Positions 25,096 to 32,937 of a stretch of 64,000 bases of DNA are shown here, one piece after another (the stretch's first letter is position 1; each line of letters opens with the position of its first letter). The DNA is taken from contig JAEZVA010000018.1 in assembly GCA_023443315.1 (NCBI GenBank), forward strand, positions 4,729 through 68,728, given 5' to 3'. This stretch comes from Bacillota bacterium (GTDB taxonomy: Bacteria; Bacillota; Clostridia; Oscillospirales; Ruminococcaceae). Under the pieces are notes generated by a model that saw only the letters and a list, made by a program, of their open reading frames with translations, was not told the origin of the DNA and did no database searches. A program made the position numbers and the translations under genes.

Positions 25096-25722
25096 TTACA
25101 GTTCCTTTTTTGTGAAGATTCGCACCGAGATAAGATACGACATTACAACCACCCCGACAACAAAGAAGGGGGAGAGGGTCGCAAGAATGCGTAGTACATT
25201 ATCATCGGGTGTGGGTAGACCCGACTTTGAAAAGAACAAAAGAAGCACAGAGGGTAAAACGAATACTGCAATCATTACAAGACGTGCCTTTTCTACGCCA
25301 AAACGGTAGATGAGCGGGATGAAGATGCTCATCATCATCAGTGCAGCACCAAGCATTGCAAGCTGCATTAGTAGGGTTTGCCCTGTAATGAACGCTTCCT
25401 GTTTGTAGATCATGACGCCAAAGGTCAGGATAAGGGAAAGAACCGCACCCAAAAGAGAAAGAACAAGCCCCAGCAGGTATTTTGCCAGCACCGTTTCAGA
25501 GCGCGTAATCGGCATCGTCAGTCCATAGGCATCCCATTTTGCCTGAGCGTCATACGCAAACGCCGTTAAAACCATCATCGTAAAGTATATGCTTGTAATA
25601 AACATAACGAATGTGTTATCGTCCGTCGTAACACTAAACACCATAAAAACCGCGACTAAGAGCAGAATTGTTCGCAGGCTTTTTTTGCATACCAGCAAAT
25701 CCTTAATTATCAGTCCCAGCAT
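25096..25722 (-). CDS. ABC-2 type permease (ABC2_membrane_5-like)
   Basis: 208 residues with six predicted helices; the segment TMPITRSETVLAKYLLGLVLSLLGAVLSL is typical of the ABC2_membrane_5 group (PmtB/D and similar exporters). It follows its ATPase by two bases and ends at the shared terminator. With one GntR-YtrA regulator, one ATPase and one permease the unit resembles cell-envelope stress or peptide-resistance exporters (PmtR/PmtABCD, YtrA-F), but the substrate is unknown. Confidence 0.88.
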   Translation of the reverse strand: MLGLIIKDLLVCKKSLRTILLLVAVFMVFSVTTDDNTFVMFITSIYFTMMVLTAFAYDAQAKWDAYGLTMPITRSETVLAKYLLGLVLSLLGAVLSLILTFGVMIYKQEAFITGQTLLMQLAMLGAALMMMSIFIPLIYRFGVEKARLVMIAVFVLPSVLLLFFSKSGLPTPDDNVLRILATLSPFFVVGVVVMSYLISVRIFTKKEL

Positions 25723-25724
25723 GG

Positions 25725-26591
25725 CTACTTTACCCCCTTTGAATAAAACAGCATAATGTCATCGAGTGTGGCATTGTCTACCGTAAGCTCGGGGTGGCGC
25801 GCTTTGAGCTGTCTGCGGTCGTTGGTTAATGCCTCGCAACCGAAGCTGTTCTTGCGCTTGGACACAACGTAGGACGAGTCAAGCCGGTCGCTCTGGTTCT
25901 CTGAGCATTTTGCCACACCGTAATGCTCTAGAATGCTGTCCTTTGTGTCTGAGAATAGGATCTTACCCGAGCTAATAAACGTAATATAATCCGCTACCTT
26001 TTCAAGGTCGGTCGTAATGTGCGACGACATCAAAACGGCGTGTGATTCATCCTGTATGAAGTCAAAGAACACGTCTAATATCTCACTGCGCACCACGGGG
26101 TCCAGCCCGCTTGTTGCCTCATCTAGGATAAGCAGGCGAGGGTGATGCGACAGTGCCGCGGCGATGGAAAGCTTCATCTTCATGCCCCGCGAATAGTCCT
26201 TTATCACCTTCGTGTCCGGCAGAGAAAACCGATCAAGATAGGCGCGGTACAGTCGGTCGTCCCACTGACCTTTGTAGATGCTGCGCAGGATGATGGCAAT
26301 ATCACGTGCGCACAGTGTTTCGTGAAAGCTGCTCTCGTCCAGCACCACGCCAAGCTGAGACTTAATCTCCTTTTCGTCCGTGATGTTATCCTGCCCGAAG
26401 ACCCGTATGCTCCCTGCGAAACGCCGAACCAGGTTTAAAATCAGCTTGATTATGGTGGTTTTACCCGCCCCATTCTCGCCGATTAGTCCCATAATAGAGC
26501 CTGCTGGCACTGAAAAGGTGACGTTGTCCAGCGCAAAGCCCGCATACTGCTTACACAGCCCTTGTATCTCCAAGATATTTTGATCGCTCAT
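25725..26591 (-). CDS. ABC transporter ATP-binding protein
   Basis: 288 residues with complete motifs: Walker A GENGAGKTT near 38-46, Q-loop region QLGVVLDE, signature YSRGMKMKLS, Walker B LLILDEATSGLD and the switch His in SSHITTD. The C-terminal ~70 residues are an extension seen in BcrA/YtrB-like exporters. It lies six bases after the GntR gene and two before the permease, so the three genes form one operon. Confidence 0.94.
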   Translation of the reverse strand: MSDQNILEIQGLCKQYAGFALDNVTFSVPAGSIMGLIGENGAGKTTIIKLILNLVRRFAGSIRVFGQDNITDEKEIKSQLGVVLDESSFHETLCARDIAIILRSIYKGQWDDRLYRAYLDRFSLPDTKVIKDYSRGMKMKLSIAAALSHHPRLLILDEATSGLDPVVRSEILDVFFDFIQDESHAVLMSSHITTDLEKVADYITFISSGKILFSDTKDSILEHYGVAKCSENQSDRLDSSYVVSKRKNSFGCEALTNDRRQLKARHPELTVDNATLDDIMLFYSKGVK

Positions 26592-26597
26592 GGTGTC

Positions 26598-26972
26598 TTA
26601 TTCCTCCCCATATAAACATTGAATCATTTCGGTTAGCTGAAAAACGCTTAATCCCGCAATTTTTGCGGCGGAGATTGCCTTAGCAAGATGCCCTTCCACC
26701 GCCTTGAGCTGACCCTCACGAATCAGCTCGGTATTGTGCCTAGCAACAAAGCTGCCCTTGCCTGTGACCGAGGTAATTAGCCCCTCCCGCTCAAGCTCTT
26801 CATACGCGCGTTTGGTGGTGATCACGCTAATGCGCAGCTCCTTTGCAAGCAGGCGCATGGAAGGCAGCATATCGCCCTCGTGCAGGGTGCCGTTTAGAAT
26901 CATCCCCTTAATCTGTAAAACAATCTGCTCATAGATTGGCGTATCCCCGCTGTTGCTGATAATGATGTCCAC
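26598..26972 (-). CDS. GntR-family regulator, YtrA subfamily
   Basis: 124 residues: winged helix (about 10-75: PIYEQIVLQIKGMILNG, LPSMRLLAKELRISVITTKRAYEELEREGL, GKGSFVA) and a short ~45-residue helical tail without a ligand domain, the YtrA subfamily pattern. These repress their own ABC operon and respond to cell-envelope agents. Promoter and near-palindromic operator are directly upstream, and the start ATG 26972 follows AGGTGACC. Confidence 0.93.
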   Translation of the reverse strand: MDIIISNSGDTPIYEQIVLQIKGMILNGTLHEGDMLPSMRLLAKELRISVITTKRAYEELEREGLITSVTGKGSFVARHNTELIREGQLKAVEGHLAKAISAAKIAGLSVFQLTEMIQCLYGEE

Positions 26973-26994
26973 CCGGTCACCTCCAAACCGATTA

Positions 26995-27017
26995 TTGTAT
27001 ATATACTATATACACAA
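26995..27017. promoter_or_regulatory. Operator of the YtrA-type regulator
   Basis: A 23-base near-perfect palindrome with arms TTGTATATATA and TATATACACAA, one mismatched pair. It begins inside the -10 element of the minus-strand promoter. Confidence 0.65.
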
Positions 27018-27044
27018 TATAATCAGTTTAATCGCGTTTGTCAA
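27016..27044 (-). promoter_or_regulatory. Promoter of the GntR/ABC operon
   Basis: On the minus strand: TTGACA (27044-27039), 17-base spacer, TATATT (27021-27016). Confidence 0.75.
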
Positions 27045-27050
27045 TATAAA

Positions 27051-27090
27051 AAAGAACCCTTGCGCAAAATTTTTTGCGCAAGGGTTCTTT
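27051..27090 (-). terminator. Terminator after thpR
   Basis: 19-base perfect stem (27051-27069 with 27072-27090) and A/T-rich ends, 10 bases past the thpR stop and just upstream of the GntR/ABC promoter. Confidence 0.85.
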
Positions 27091-27100
27091 TACGTACCGT

Positions 27101-27640
27101 TTAGGAAGAAAGCGTTTTTGTGTGGATGCGCGTATAGGTCAGCACCCCACCCACACGCTCGGACTTCATTAAGTCAATGCCGGTTATCGGCACAAGGATA
27201 ACACCTGTTTGTCGCGCTAGCCCCTCGCGGTCAAATTCTGCAGGCAAGCGCAGCTCCCGCGCAAGCGTCAGGTGGGGTCGGTACTGTCGTATCTCCACCG
27301 AGGAGCCTGCCTGCGACAACCGTTCGCTTAACTGGTTGTAGACAGACAGCAGCGGCAAGCACCTGTTTACGCCCACCCAAAAGATCTCGCCGTTGTCGCG
27401 CGCAAAGCGTCCGACCCCGCTTAACTCCAGTGTAAACGGGTTTTCGTTTATCTGGTCTACCGCTTGTTTTACACTGTGCACACGCCGGGCGTCGATCTCA
27501 CCCAAGAATACGAGGGTCAGGTGCAGGTTTTCCCGATGGGTAAAGCTGCCCCCGAGCGCAGCATCCTTTAAGGCATCGATGATACCACACAGCCGATTTT
27601 TGACCGCCTCGTCAAAGCGGATGGCAGTAAACAGTCGCAA
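27101..27640 (-). CDS. thpR: RNA 2',3'-cyclic phosphodiesterase (LigT/ThpR)
   Basis: 179 residues. The two HxT motifs of the 2H phosphoesterase family are present: His40-Leu-Thr42 (NLHLTLVFLG) and His123-Leu-Thr125 (RPHLTLAR). The family opens 2',3'-cyclic phosphates on RNA. ATG 27640 follows GAGGGCGCC. It is a single gene, with its own terminator. Confidence 0.92.
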   Translation of the reverse strand: MRLFTAIRFDEAVKNRLCGIIDALKDAALGGSFTHRENLHLTLVFLGEIDARRVHSVKQAVDQINENPFTLELSGVGRFARDNGEIFWVGVNRCLPLLSVYNQLSERLSQAGSSVEIRQYRPHLTLARELRLPAEFDREGLARQTGVILVPITGIDLMKSERVGGVLTYTRIHTKTLSS

Positions 27641-27793
27641 GCGGCGCCCTCCTCTATGCTTGTTTCGTCACTTACAAAGCAGATAATCGCTCTAAAAAGC
27701 ATTATAGCAAGCAGTAAGACTTTACGCAATTAAAACCATCGCATTACAAAAGCATCGCGCGACCTGCTCTTTGCTTTTTCTTACCCTAAGCAA

Positions 27794-27954
27794 CTATTTG
27801 TCGCCTCGGGTGTAGTTTTCGGCATAGGCATACACATCGTCGGGGGCGTTCATATTGTTTGCGCGCTGGCGGATGGTCTCCTGCACATAGTCGGGGAGCG
27901 AAAAAAAGAAGTTTTGCAGGGCTTTGTCCTGCAACAGCAATTGATCAAGTGGCA
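27794..27954 (-). pseudogene. Small conserved-looking gene with an apparent frameshift
   Basis: ATG 27954 has a strong ribosome site (AAGGAGA) and begins MPLDQLLLQDKALQNFFF. At the A6 run 27901-27906 (T6 on the coding strand) the frame breaks and stops ~16 codons later. With one extra base there the product would be 53 residues with the plausible C-terminus LPDYVQETIRQRANN... YAENYTRGDK, a pattern I associate with small clostridial proteins. It may be a real mutation, a slippage site or a sequencing indel in a homopolymer. Length as it stands (161 bases) is not a multiple of three. Confidence 0.55.
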
Positions 27955-28255
27955 TAAATATCTCCTTCTCTGTTTACCGTTTTACGGCATGGGTTTATTT
28001 AATCCTACCATAGATAGCTTTCGCCGTTTTAAGTGTGAAATACGCGTAAATACCCATAACAAAAAATTTGAAAACAGATGAAATGCGCTGATTATTCTCG
28101 GAAAAAGCTTCAATAATAAGCGTATATAAATTGGACAAGCTTCATATATTTAGCTGGTGTCTGTCCGCTATCTGCCAAAATAGTAATGCTGACGGGATAA
28201 ACAACCAAAAAGCAAAGCGGATAGTATGTGTGTTTGAAAAGAGAGGTGCCTTGTG
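27955..28255. other. Divergent gap upstream of the surface-protein locus
   Basis: About 300 bases without a gene. It holds the upstream signals of the small minus-strand gene and of the surface operon. I could not fix a convincing -35/-10 pair for the operon. Confidence 0.35.
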
Positions 28256-30115
28256 ATGCAACACATCAAAAAACCTGCAGCCCAAAAACTGCTTGCAATT
28301 CTTATGGCAGCCATAATGTTCTTGTGCGCGGGCTTTTCGGAATATGCCGCAGACGGGGACGAACAGGGAAAGGCGCACAGCCTGATTGTCGGTACACAGG
28401 ACGTGCTGTCGGCGCTTGCGTTGGGTGCGCTGACCGCCGAAGAGACGGCGGAGTATGTCGTAGAGGTTCCGGCGGCGGTTGTAACGGGAGAGAGTGCGCA
28501 ACCCGCGCTGCCCGAAGACCCCGCGATAGGGCAAGAGGATGAAAAGCCCTATGACGGCACTTCGGCGCAGCCTGCCAAGGAAGATGTCTTGCAGCAGTCC
28601 ACTCAAGACGAGGGCGAATCCTCTGAGAGTTCGGACAAGTCTTCCGATGAGCCCTCGCAGCCCACAAGCAGTGATAACTCGCAGCCTGAAAGCAGTGAAA
28701 CCTCGCAGCCTGTAAGTAGCGAAACCTCACAGCCTGTAAGCAGTGAGATGCCGGAGCCTGAAACGCCGAAGCAGGGTGCCCCTGCGCAGGTTTTCCGTTA
28801 TCAGCTTGATAAGGCCATCATTGCGGCGCTTGAGCGCGTAAAGCTGCCCTTTGGCAGCAACTTGATGAAGGCGCAGCTTGCCCAAGGGCTTGTTGGGCAG
28901 CGACTGGTACGCTTTTTTGACAGTGGAGAGATCGATGGAACGGATTGTCAGGCAATCGTTGTGATAGACCCTGCGTCAGAGCAGGTGAAGGTGGTTGCCG
29001 TTAACCCGGGCGAGAGCGGGACACAGTCCTTGCTTTTAAATATTGTTGATGAAAACGGGCAGCCGCTGTGCGTAAATGACGCGCTGCAAAACGGCATGAC
29101 CGCGGACAAAAAGGTACTGGATGGCACCGTGGACGATGCAGACCTGCCCGACAATGCCCTAATCGAGGTGCTTGAGATAAACTACGCGCAAAGCGCGCAG
29201 AGCAGCACCACCACCGATACAAGCAGCGCGCAGGAGGAAGCATCCTCCGAGCCTGCCGCGGTGACGCCCTCGCTCGAAGAGTCCTCTGTTGTGCTAAGTA
29301 CCTTTGTACCCAAGGCGATGAGCACGGGGCAGACCGAGCCGGAGAGCCAAGACGCTTCTTCTCAGGAGCAAACAAGCTCGGAGGAAACATCCTCTCAGGT
29401 TACAAGCTCTGGGGAAACGTCCTCTGAGGCTACAAGCTCAGAGCAGGCTACCCCGTCGTCCAATGTTCCGGGCGGCTCATCCGAGCCTTCTGAAGACACC
29501 CCGTCCTCCGAGCCGTCGCCCGACCCGATTGAGCAGGAGGTACAGACCACCATTCTGCTGCTAAGCACCACCAGCGAAAAGCTGGAGTTCAGCGCGTTTG
29601 CGGCAGTGCCTATCGAGGTTGGTACCGGATTCTCGGCGACGGCGGCAACGGTTTTGGTCCGCAACGGGCAGATTACCGTAACCAAACAGATAAAAGACAA
29701 CTGGGCGCCACACGGAGACCCCATCTTTGTATACACGCTTGAAAAGCTGGGCAGCGACAATGAGTATCACGAGGTCTCCAGCGACTTTATCCGCTTTACG
29801 GGCGGTAGCAGCGGCGTGGGCAAATGGGTGTCTAGCGGCAATACCGCAGGCATAGAGGAAAAGTCCGTTGTGTTTGACAGGCTGGGGGCGGGCACCTATC
29901 GCCTGACCGAGCTGGGAACCATCCGCTACCGTACTGCGCGCGTTACTGCATCGGGTAACGGGAGGGTCAGAGGAAACAGCGTCGTGTTTACCATTACCAA
30001 AAATACGCGGAAAGGCTCGGCAACGTTTGTAAACAACAAATTGATTAACAGCTGGTTCTCGCACACCGACGTGGTGAAGAATTCCTTCACGCCAGATTTC
30101 ATCAAAGAACAATAA
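28256..30115 (+). CDS. Ser/Glu-rich secreted surface protein with Cna-B-like domain
   Basis: 619 residues from ATG 28256 (GAGAGGTG upstream; an in-frame GTG precedes it). Signal peptide (LLAILMAAIMFLCAGFSEYA), then two low-complexity stretches of SSE/SQP/TSS repeats (about 115-165 and 340-425) flanking a folded block (about 170-320). The C-terminal ~150 residues resemble a Cna-B domain: NGQITVTKQIKD (candidate Lys), YRLTELG (candidate Glu) and ATFVNNK (candidate Asn), the trio used for an internal isopeptide bond. No LPXTG motif or membrane tail is present, so it is secreted or held by partners. First gene before sipW-like, TasA-like and sortase genes, suggesting a structural role in an extracellular assembly. 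No family found for the middle block. Confidence 0.75.
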   Translation: MQHIKKPAAQKLLAILMAAIMFLCAGFSEYAADGDEQGKAHSLIVGTQDVLSALALGALTAEETAEYVVEVPAAVVTGESAQPALPEDPAIGQEDEKPYDGTSAQPAKEDVLQQSTQDEGESSESSDKSSDEPSQPTSSDNSQPESSETSQPVSSETSQPVSSEMPEPETPKQGAPAQVFRYQLDKAIIAALERVKLPFGSNLMKAQLAQGLVGQRLVRFFDSGEIDGTDCQAIVVIDPASEQVKVVAVNPGESGTQSLLLNIVDENGQPLCVNDALQNGMTADKKVLDGTVDDADLPDNALIEVLEINYAQSAQSSTTTDTSSAQEEASSEPAAVTPSLEESSVVLSTFVPKAMSTGQTEPESQDASSQEQTSSEETSSQVTSSGETSSEATSSEQATPSSNVPGGSSEPSEDTPSSEPSPDPIEQEVQTTILLLSTTSEKLEFSAFAAVPIEVGTGFSATAATVLVRNGQITVTKQIKDNWAPHGDPIFVYTLEKLGSDNEYHEVSSDFIRFTGGSSGVGKWVSSGNTAGIEEKSVVFDRLGAGTYRLTELGTIRYRTARVTASGNGRVRGNSVVFTITKNTRKGSATFVNNKLINSWFSHTDVVKNSFTPDFIKEQ

Positions 30116-30132
30116 AATGAGGTGGTAAGACG

Positions 30133-30645
30133 GTGGTAACAAAGGTCGCGCGCATCGTATCCAGCGGGTTTGTGGTGCTAATTTCCATCATGGCGGCGGC
30201 GCTTATCGTGCCGAGGATACTCGGGTATACGCCGTACACCGTGCTCTCGGGCAGCATGGAGCCGGATTATCCCATTGGCAGTGTGGTGTATGTTTACGAT
30301 ACCAATCCCGAACTCATCGGCGAAAACGACGTGGTGATGTACCAGCTTGCAAACGGGATGCCGGTTACCCACCGCGTCGTCTCGGTTGATAGTGCGCAGC
30401 GTACCCTTATCACAAAGGGGGACGCAAACCCCACCGAGGATATAACCCCCATATCCCTAGATGCTGTTGTGGGCAAGGCGGTAATGTGTCTGCCATTGCT
30501 GGGTTACGCGGCACTCTTTATACAGACCATCCCGGGGCTACTCTGCATCGCGCTGATAACGGTAGCGGCACTGCTACTGCCCAAGGCGGCGGGACTGATG
30601 GAGGATTCCATTACAAAGCATCCCCCGAAGCCAACAACACTGTGA
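30133..30645 (+). CDS. SipW-like signal peptidase I
   Basis: 170 residues, GTG start behind GAGGTGG. N-terminal membrane helix, nucleophile Ser41 in LSGSMEP, His80 in VTHRVVS in the place of the usual bacterial Lys (the Ser-His dyad of SipW/ER-type peptidases), the GDAN motif (TKGDANPTED), and a C-terminal membrane segment. SipW-type enzymes mature TasA-like matrix proteins; two such substrates follow directly (AAYF and IAYF signal peptides), which fixes its likely role. Confidence 0.9.
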   Translation: MVTKVARIVSSGFVVLISIMAAALIVPRILGYTPYTVLSGSMEPDYPIGSVVYVYDTNPELIGENDVVMYQLANGMPVTHRVVSVDSAQRTLITKGDANPTEDITPISLDAVVGKAVMCLPLLGYAALFIQTIPGLLCIALITVAALLLPKAAGLMEDSITKHPPKPTTL

Positions 30646-30696
30646 GGTTACCCTGTAAAAGGGGTCGCTAGTAAGATTAAAACGGAGGCAGAATGA

Positions 30697-31326
30697 ATGA
30701 AAAAAAGAACGTTACTGTTTAGTTCTATTGCGGCAGTTCTTGCCGCAGCCCTTGCCATAGGCGGCACCGCAGCGTACTTCACAAGCAAAACCGATGAAGT
30801 GACCAACACCTTTACGGTGGGCGGCATTACCATCGAGCTGGTGGAAGACACATGGAAAAACGGCTCAAGCAATGTTCCAGCGGGTGAGGCTGTCGCAGTA
30901 AACATGGCGCCCGGCGAGACCGCTAATAAAGACCCCGTAGTGCGCAACACTGGCGTAAGCCCCTGCTATGTTCGCCTTAAAGTAACGGGTGTTACTTGCG
31001 ACGGCTCAACGATTGATGCGCCCAATGGGTTTTCAATCGGGGGCGCAAATCTTGGCACAGACACTGATAAGTGGACGTACTGGGACGGCTACTTCTACTA
31101 CAACCGCACCCTTGAGGGAGCGACTGATACCGAAACCGACAGCACCGTGCCGTTGTTCACCTCGGTTAGTATCGCTTCCACCGCGCGTGAAGGTGACGTA
31201 GCGCCCTTTAACATGGTCATTGCGGCAGAGGCAGTGCAGTGCGAAGGCGGCTTTGAGCCGGACGACGGCGATTTCATCGATTCCGCGGTAAATGCGTTTA
31301 CGGCACAGATGGCATCAGCGCTTTAA
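30697..31326 (+). CDS. TasA/camelysin-like SipW-dependent secreted protein
   Basis: 209 residues. The signal peptide (LAAALAIGGTAAYFTSKTDEVTNTF) is the SipW-dependent type: a hydrophobic stretch, then GGTxAYFT and a TNTFTVG strand. The body (VVRNTGVSPCYVRLKVTGV) is the TasA/camelysin jelly-roll fold. TasA forms amyloid-like fibres in B. subtilis matrix; this is a relative by fold, its fibre formation is unproven. Preceded by the SipW-like peptidase and followed by a paralogue 44 bases on. Confidence 0.85.
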   Translation: MKKRTLLFSSIAAVLAAALAIGGTAAYFTSKTDEVTNTFTVGGITIELVEDTWKNGSSNVPAGEAVAVNMAPGETANKDPVVRNTGVSPCYVRLKVTGVTCDGSTIDAPNGFSIGGANLGTDTDKWTYWDGYFYYNRTLEGATDTETDSTVPLFTSVSIASTAREGDVAPFNMVIAAEAVQCEGGFEPDDGDFIDSAVNAFTAQMASAL

Positions 31327-31370
31327 TAGACCCCAATAAAAATAAAATAGATTATTAGGAGGAATGTAGA

Positions 31371-32090
31371 ATGGTTAACAAAAAGGCAGGTATTATCGCG
31401 CTTTCGCTTCTTACCGCCGCACTTCTTGCGGTGGGGGGAACCATTGCGTACTTCACCGCAAGTGCCGAGGTGGAAAACGTAGTGACCATGGGCAACGTAA
31501 AGATCTCGCTGACCGAACCGTCGTTCATTGCGGCAAACCCGGACGGCACCATCGGACCAATTGTACCGGGCGACACCATTACAAAAGACCCCACCGTTAC
31601 AAATACCGGCAAGAACCCGTGTTATGTTCGCGTAAAACTGGTTGTTGACGCAGTAAAGGGAACAGATGAAAATGGTGACGTATCTGTTGCGGAAGAAGTG
31701 ATTGAGACGCTTGCAGCAGGTCCCGGTGCTCCAGCAGGTCCTGGTGGTCCTGGTGGTCCTGGTGGTCCCGGTGGTCCCGGTGGTCCTGGAGGCCCCGGCG
31801 GTCCTGGAGGTCCCAGTGCTACTAAATATGACGACCCCAACTTCAATATCGACACAGTCAACTGGGTTTTGAAAGACGGATACTATTACTATCAACTACC
31901 TCTGGATCCGGGTTCGGCAGCAGTACTGTTTGACAAAGTTTCAATCCCTGCCACATGGGGCAATAAGTATGCCGACGTAAGCTACAACATTACGGTTAAG
32001 GCTGAGGCGGTTCAGTCCAAGAATTTTGACGAAAAGCTAATAAAGAGCGGCACTAAGATTGTAGGTTGGAACGTAACCATCGAGAGCTAA
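31371..32090 (+). CDS. TasA-like protein with inserted collagen-like tract
   Basis: 239 residues. Same SipW-type signal peptide (LLAVGGTIAYFTASAEVENVVTMG) and TasA-like core (TVTNTGKNPCYVRVKLVVD) as the gene before. From about residue 117 a Gly/Pro tract interrupts the fold: GPGAPA, then eight GPG triplets and GPS, after which the TasA-like strands resume (VNWVLKDGYYYYQLP). A collagen-like tract between two strands suggests a surface loop that could trimerise or bind partners. Strong ribosome site (AGGAGGAA). Paralogue of the preceding gene, with the tract as the main difference. Confidence 0.85.
   Translation: MVNKKAGIIALSLLTAALLAVGGTIAYFTASAEVENVVTMGNVKISLTEPSFIAANPDGTIGPIVPGDTITKDPTVTNTGKNPCYVRVKLVVDAVKGTDENGDVSVAEEVIETLAAGPGAPAGPGGPGGPGGPGGPGGPGGPGGPGGPSATKYDDPNFNIDTVNWVLKDGYYYYQLPLDPGSAAVLFDKVSIPATWGNKYADVSYNITVKAEAVQSKNFDEKLIKSGTKIVGWNVTIES
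31719..31818 (+). repeat. 9-bp tandem repeat GGTCCTGGT encoding Gly-Pro-Gly
   Basis: Nine near-identical 9-base units plus a diverged start, all in frame, within the TasA-like gene. The third positions vary (CCT/CCC, GGT/GGA/GGC), so the tract is old enough to have drifted while keeping its protein sequence. Copy number could change by slippage. Confidence 0.9.
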
Positions 32091-32171
32091 TACGAAGGAT
32101 AGTAGGGAAGCTACTATGCAACTTTATGACTATCCGGCTCTGCAGCCGTGCAGGCGGAAAGGAACCGCAAT

Positions 32172-32858
32172 ATGAAACATGTTGTATGGAAAACGTTGCT
32201 CTGCCTTACGGCGGTCGCGCTGTTTAGTCTCGCACTGGCGGCAGGCGTGTCGGCGCTGGAGAGCAAGGTGGTGCTTGACGGTACGGGGGATCTGGTTACC
32301 ATACCGGGCGACGATCTGTTCACAGAGCTAAAGGACATGATGCCGGGCGATGTGGGCACCCAAGATATCCTGATTCACAACCAGTTTAACAAAAAGGTCA
32401 AGCTGTACCTCAAAACCGAGGTGGCGGGGTTTATGACCCCGCAGGATCGGGAGCGTTCCGAACGCCTGCTTGATGCGCTTGAATTAAAGCTCACCCTGTC
32501 TCGTGTGGGCGCGGCGGAGTCTACCCTGTTTGATGGTACGGCAGCGGGTCCCCCAATCGGTAAAGAGATTGCCCTTGGAACCTATGCAAAGGGGGCGCAG
32601 GCAACCATTACCGCAACCCTGACCGTACCCGCAGAGCTTGGAAACGAGTTTCAGGATGCGGCTGGTAAGGTGAAATGGGTGTTTTACTGCAAAGAGGTAA
32701 CATCCTCAACCTCTTCTTCATCCGAAACCGAATCGGATGTAACTGTAATCAATGACGTGCGCATGCCCGAAACGGGCGGCTTCCCCGTAGAGGCACTGAT
32801 GCCCATTGGCGCGGTGCTGCTGCTTGGCGGCTTTGCGTTTGCCACAAAAAAGCGGTAG
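32172..32858 (+). CDS. Sortase-anchored surface protein (MPETG motif)
   Basis: 228 residues. Signal peptide (LTAVALFSLALAAGVSA), a ~150-residue extracellular part (PGDVGTQDILIHNQFNKKVKLYL), a short Ser/Thr/Glu linker and a C-terminal sorting signal: MPETGG, hydrophobic helix, KKR. MPxTG is an accepted LPxTG variant. The extracellular part looks like a matrix protein with PGD and NQFNK strands, distantly like the TasA-like genes before it. ATG 32172 follows GGAAAGGAA. The class D sortase 80 bases downstream is the obvious anchoring enzyme. Confidence 0.82.
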   Translation: MKHVVWKTLLCLTAVALFSLALAAGVSALESKVVLDGTGDLVTIPGDDLFTELKDMMPGDVGTQDILIHNQFNKKVKLYLKTEVAGFMTPQDRERSERLLDALELKLTLSRVGAAESTLFDGTAAGPPIGKEIALGTYAKGAQATITATLTVPAELGNEFQDAAGKVKWVFYCKEVTSSTSSSSETESDVTVINDVRMPETGGFPVEALMPIGAVLLLGGFAFATKKR

Positions 32859-32872
32859 ACAAATGATACAAG

Positions 32873-32912
32873 CAAAAACCGCCATGCTGTTTGCATCGGC
32901 GGTTTTTGTTTG
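32873..32912 (+). terminator. Hairpin between the anchored protein and sortase genes
   Basis: CAAAAACCGCC (32873-32883) pairs with GGCGGTTTTTG (32898-32908), with further pairing in the loop, then TTTG. It precedes the sortase gene by 30 bases, so sortase is made by read-through, at a lower level, or from its own promoter. Confidence 0.65.
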
Positions 32913-32937
32913 AGCGAGAAGGGAAGGACACTCTGAT

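Noticed and set aside
31719..31818. CRISPR-like repeat array
   Set aside because: The repeat unit is 9 bases, contiguous, in frame, with no spacers.
31622..31861. Gly/Pro-rich antisense frame (GPPGPP repeats)
   Set aside because: Reverse reading of the same 9-base repeat; the sense strand has the TasA-like context and ribosome site.
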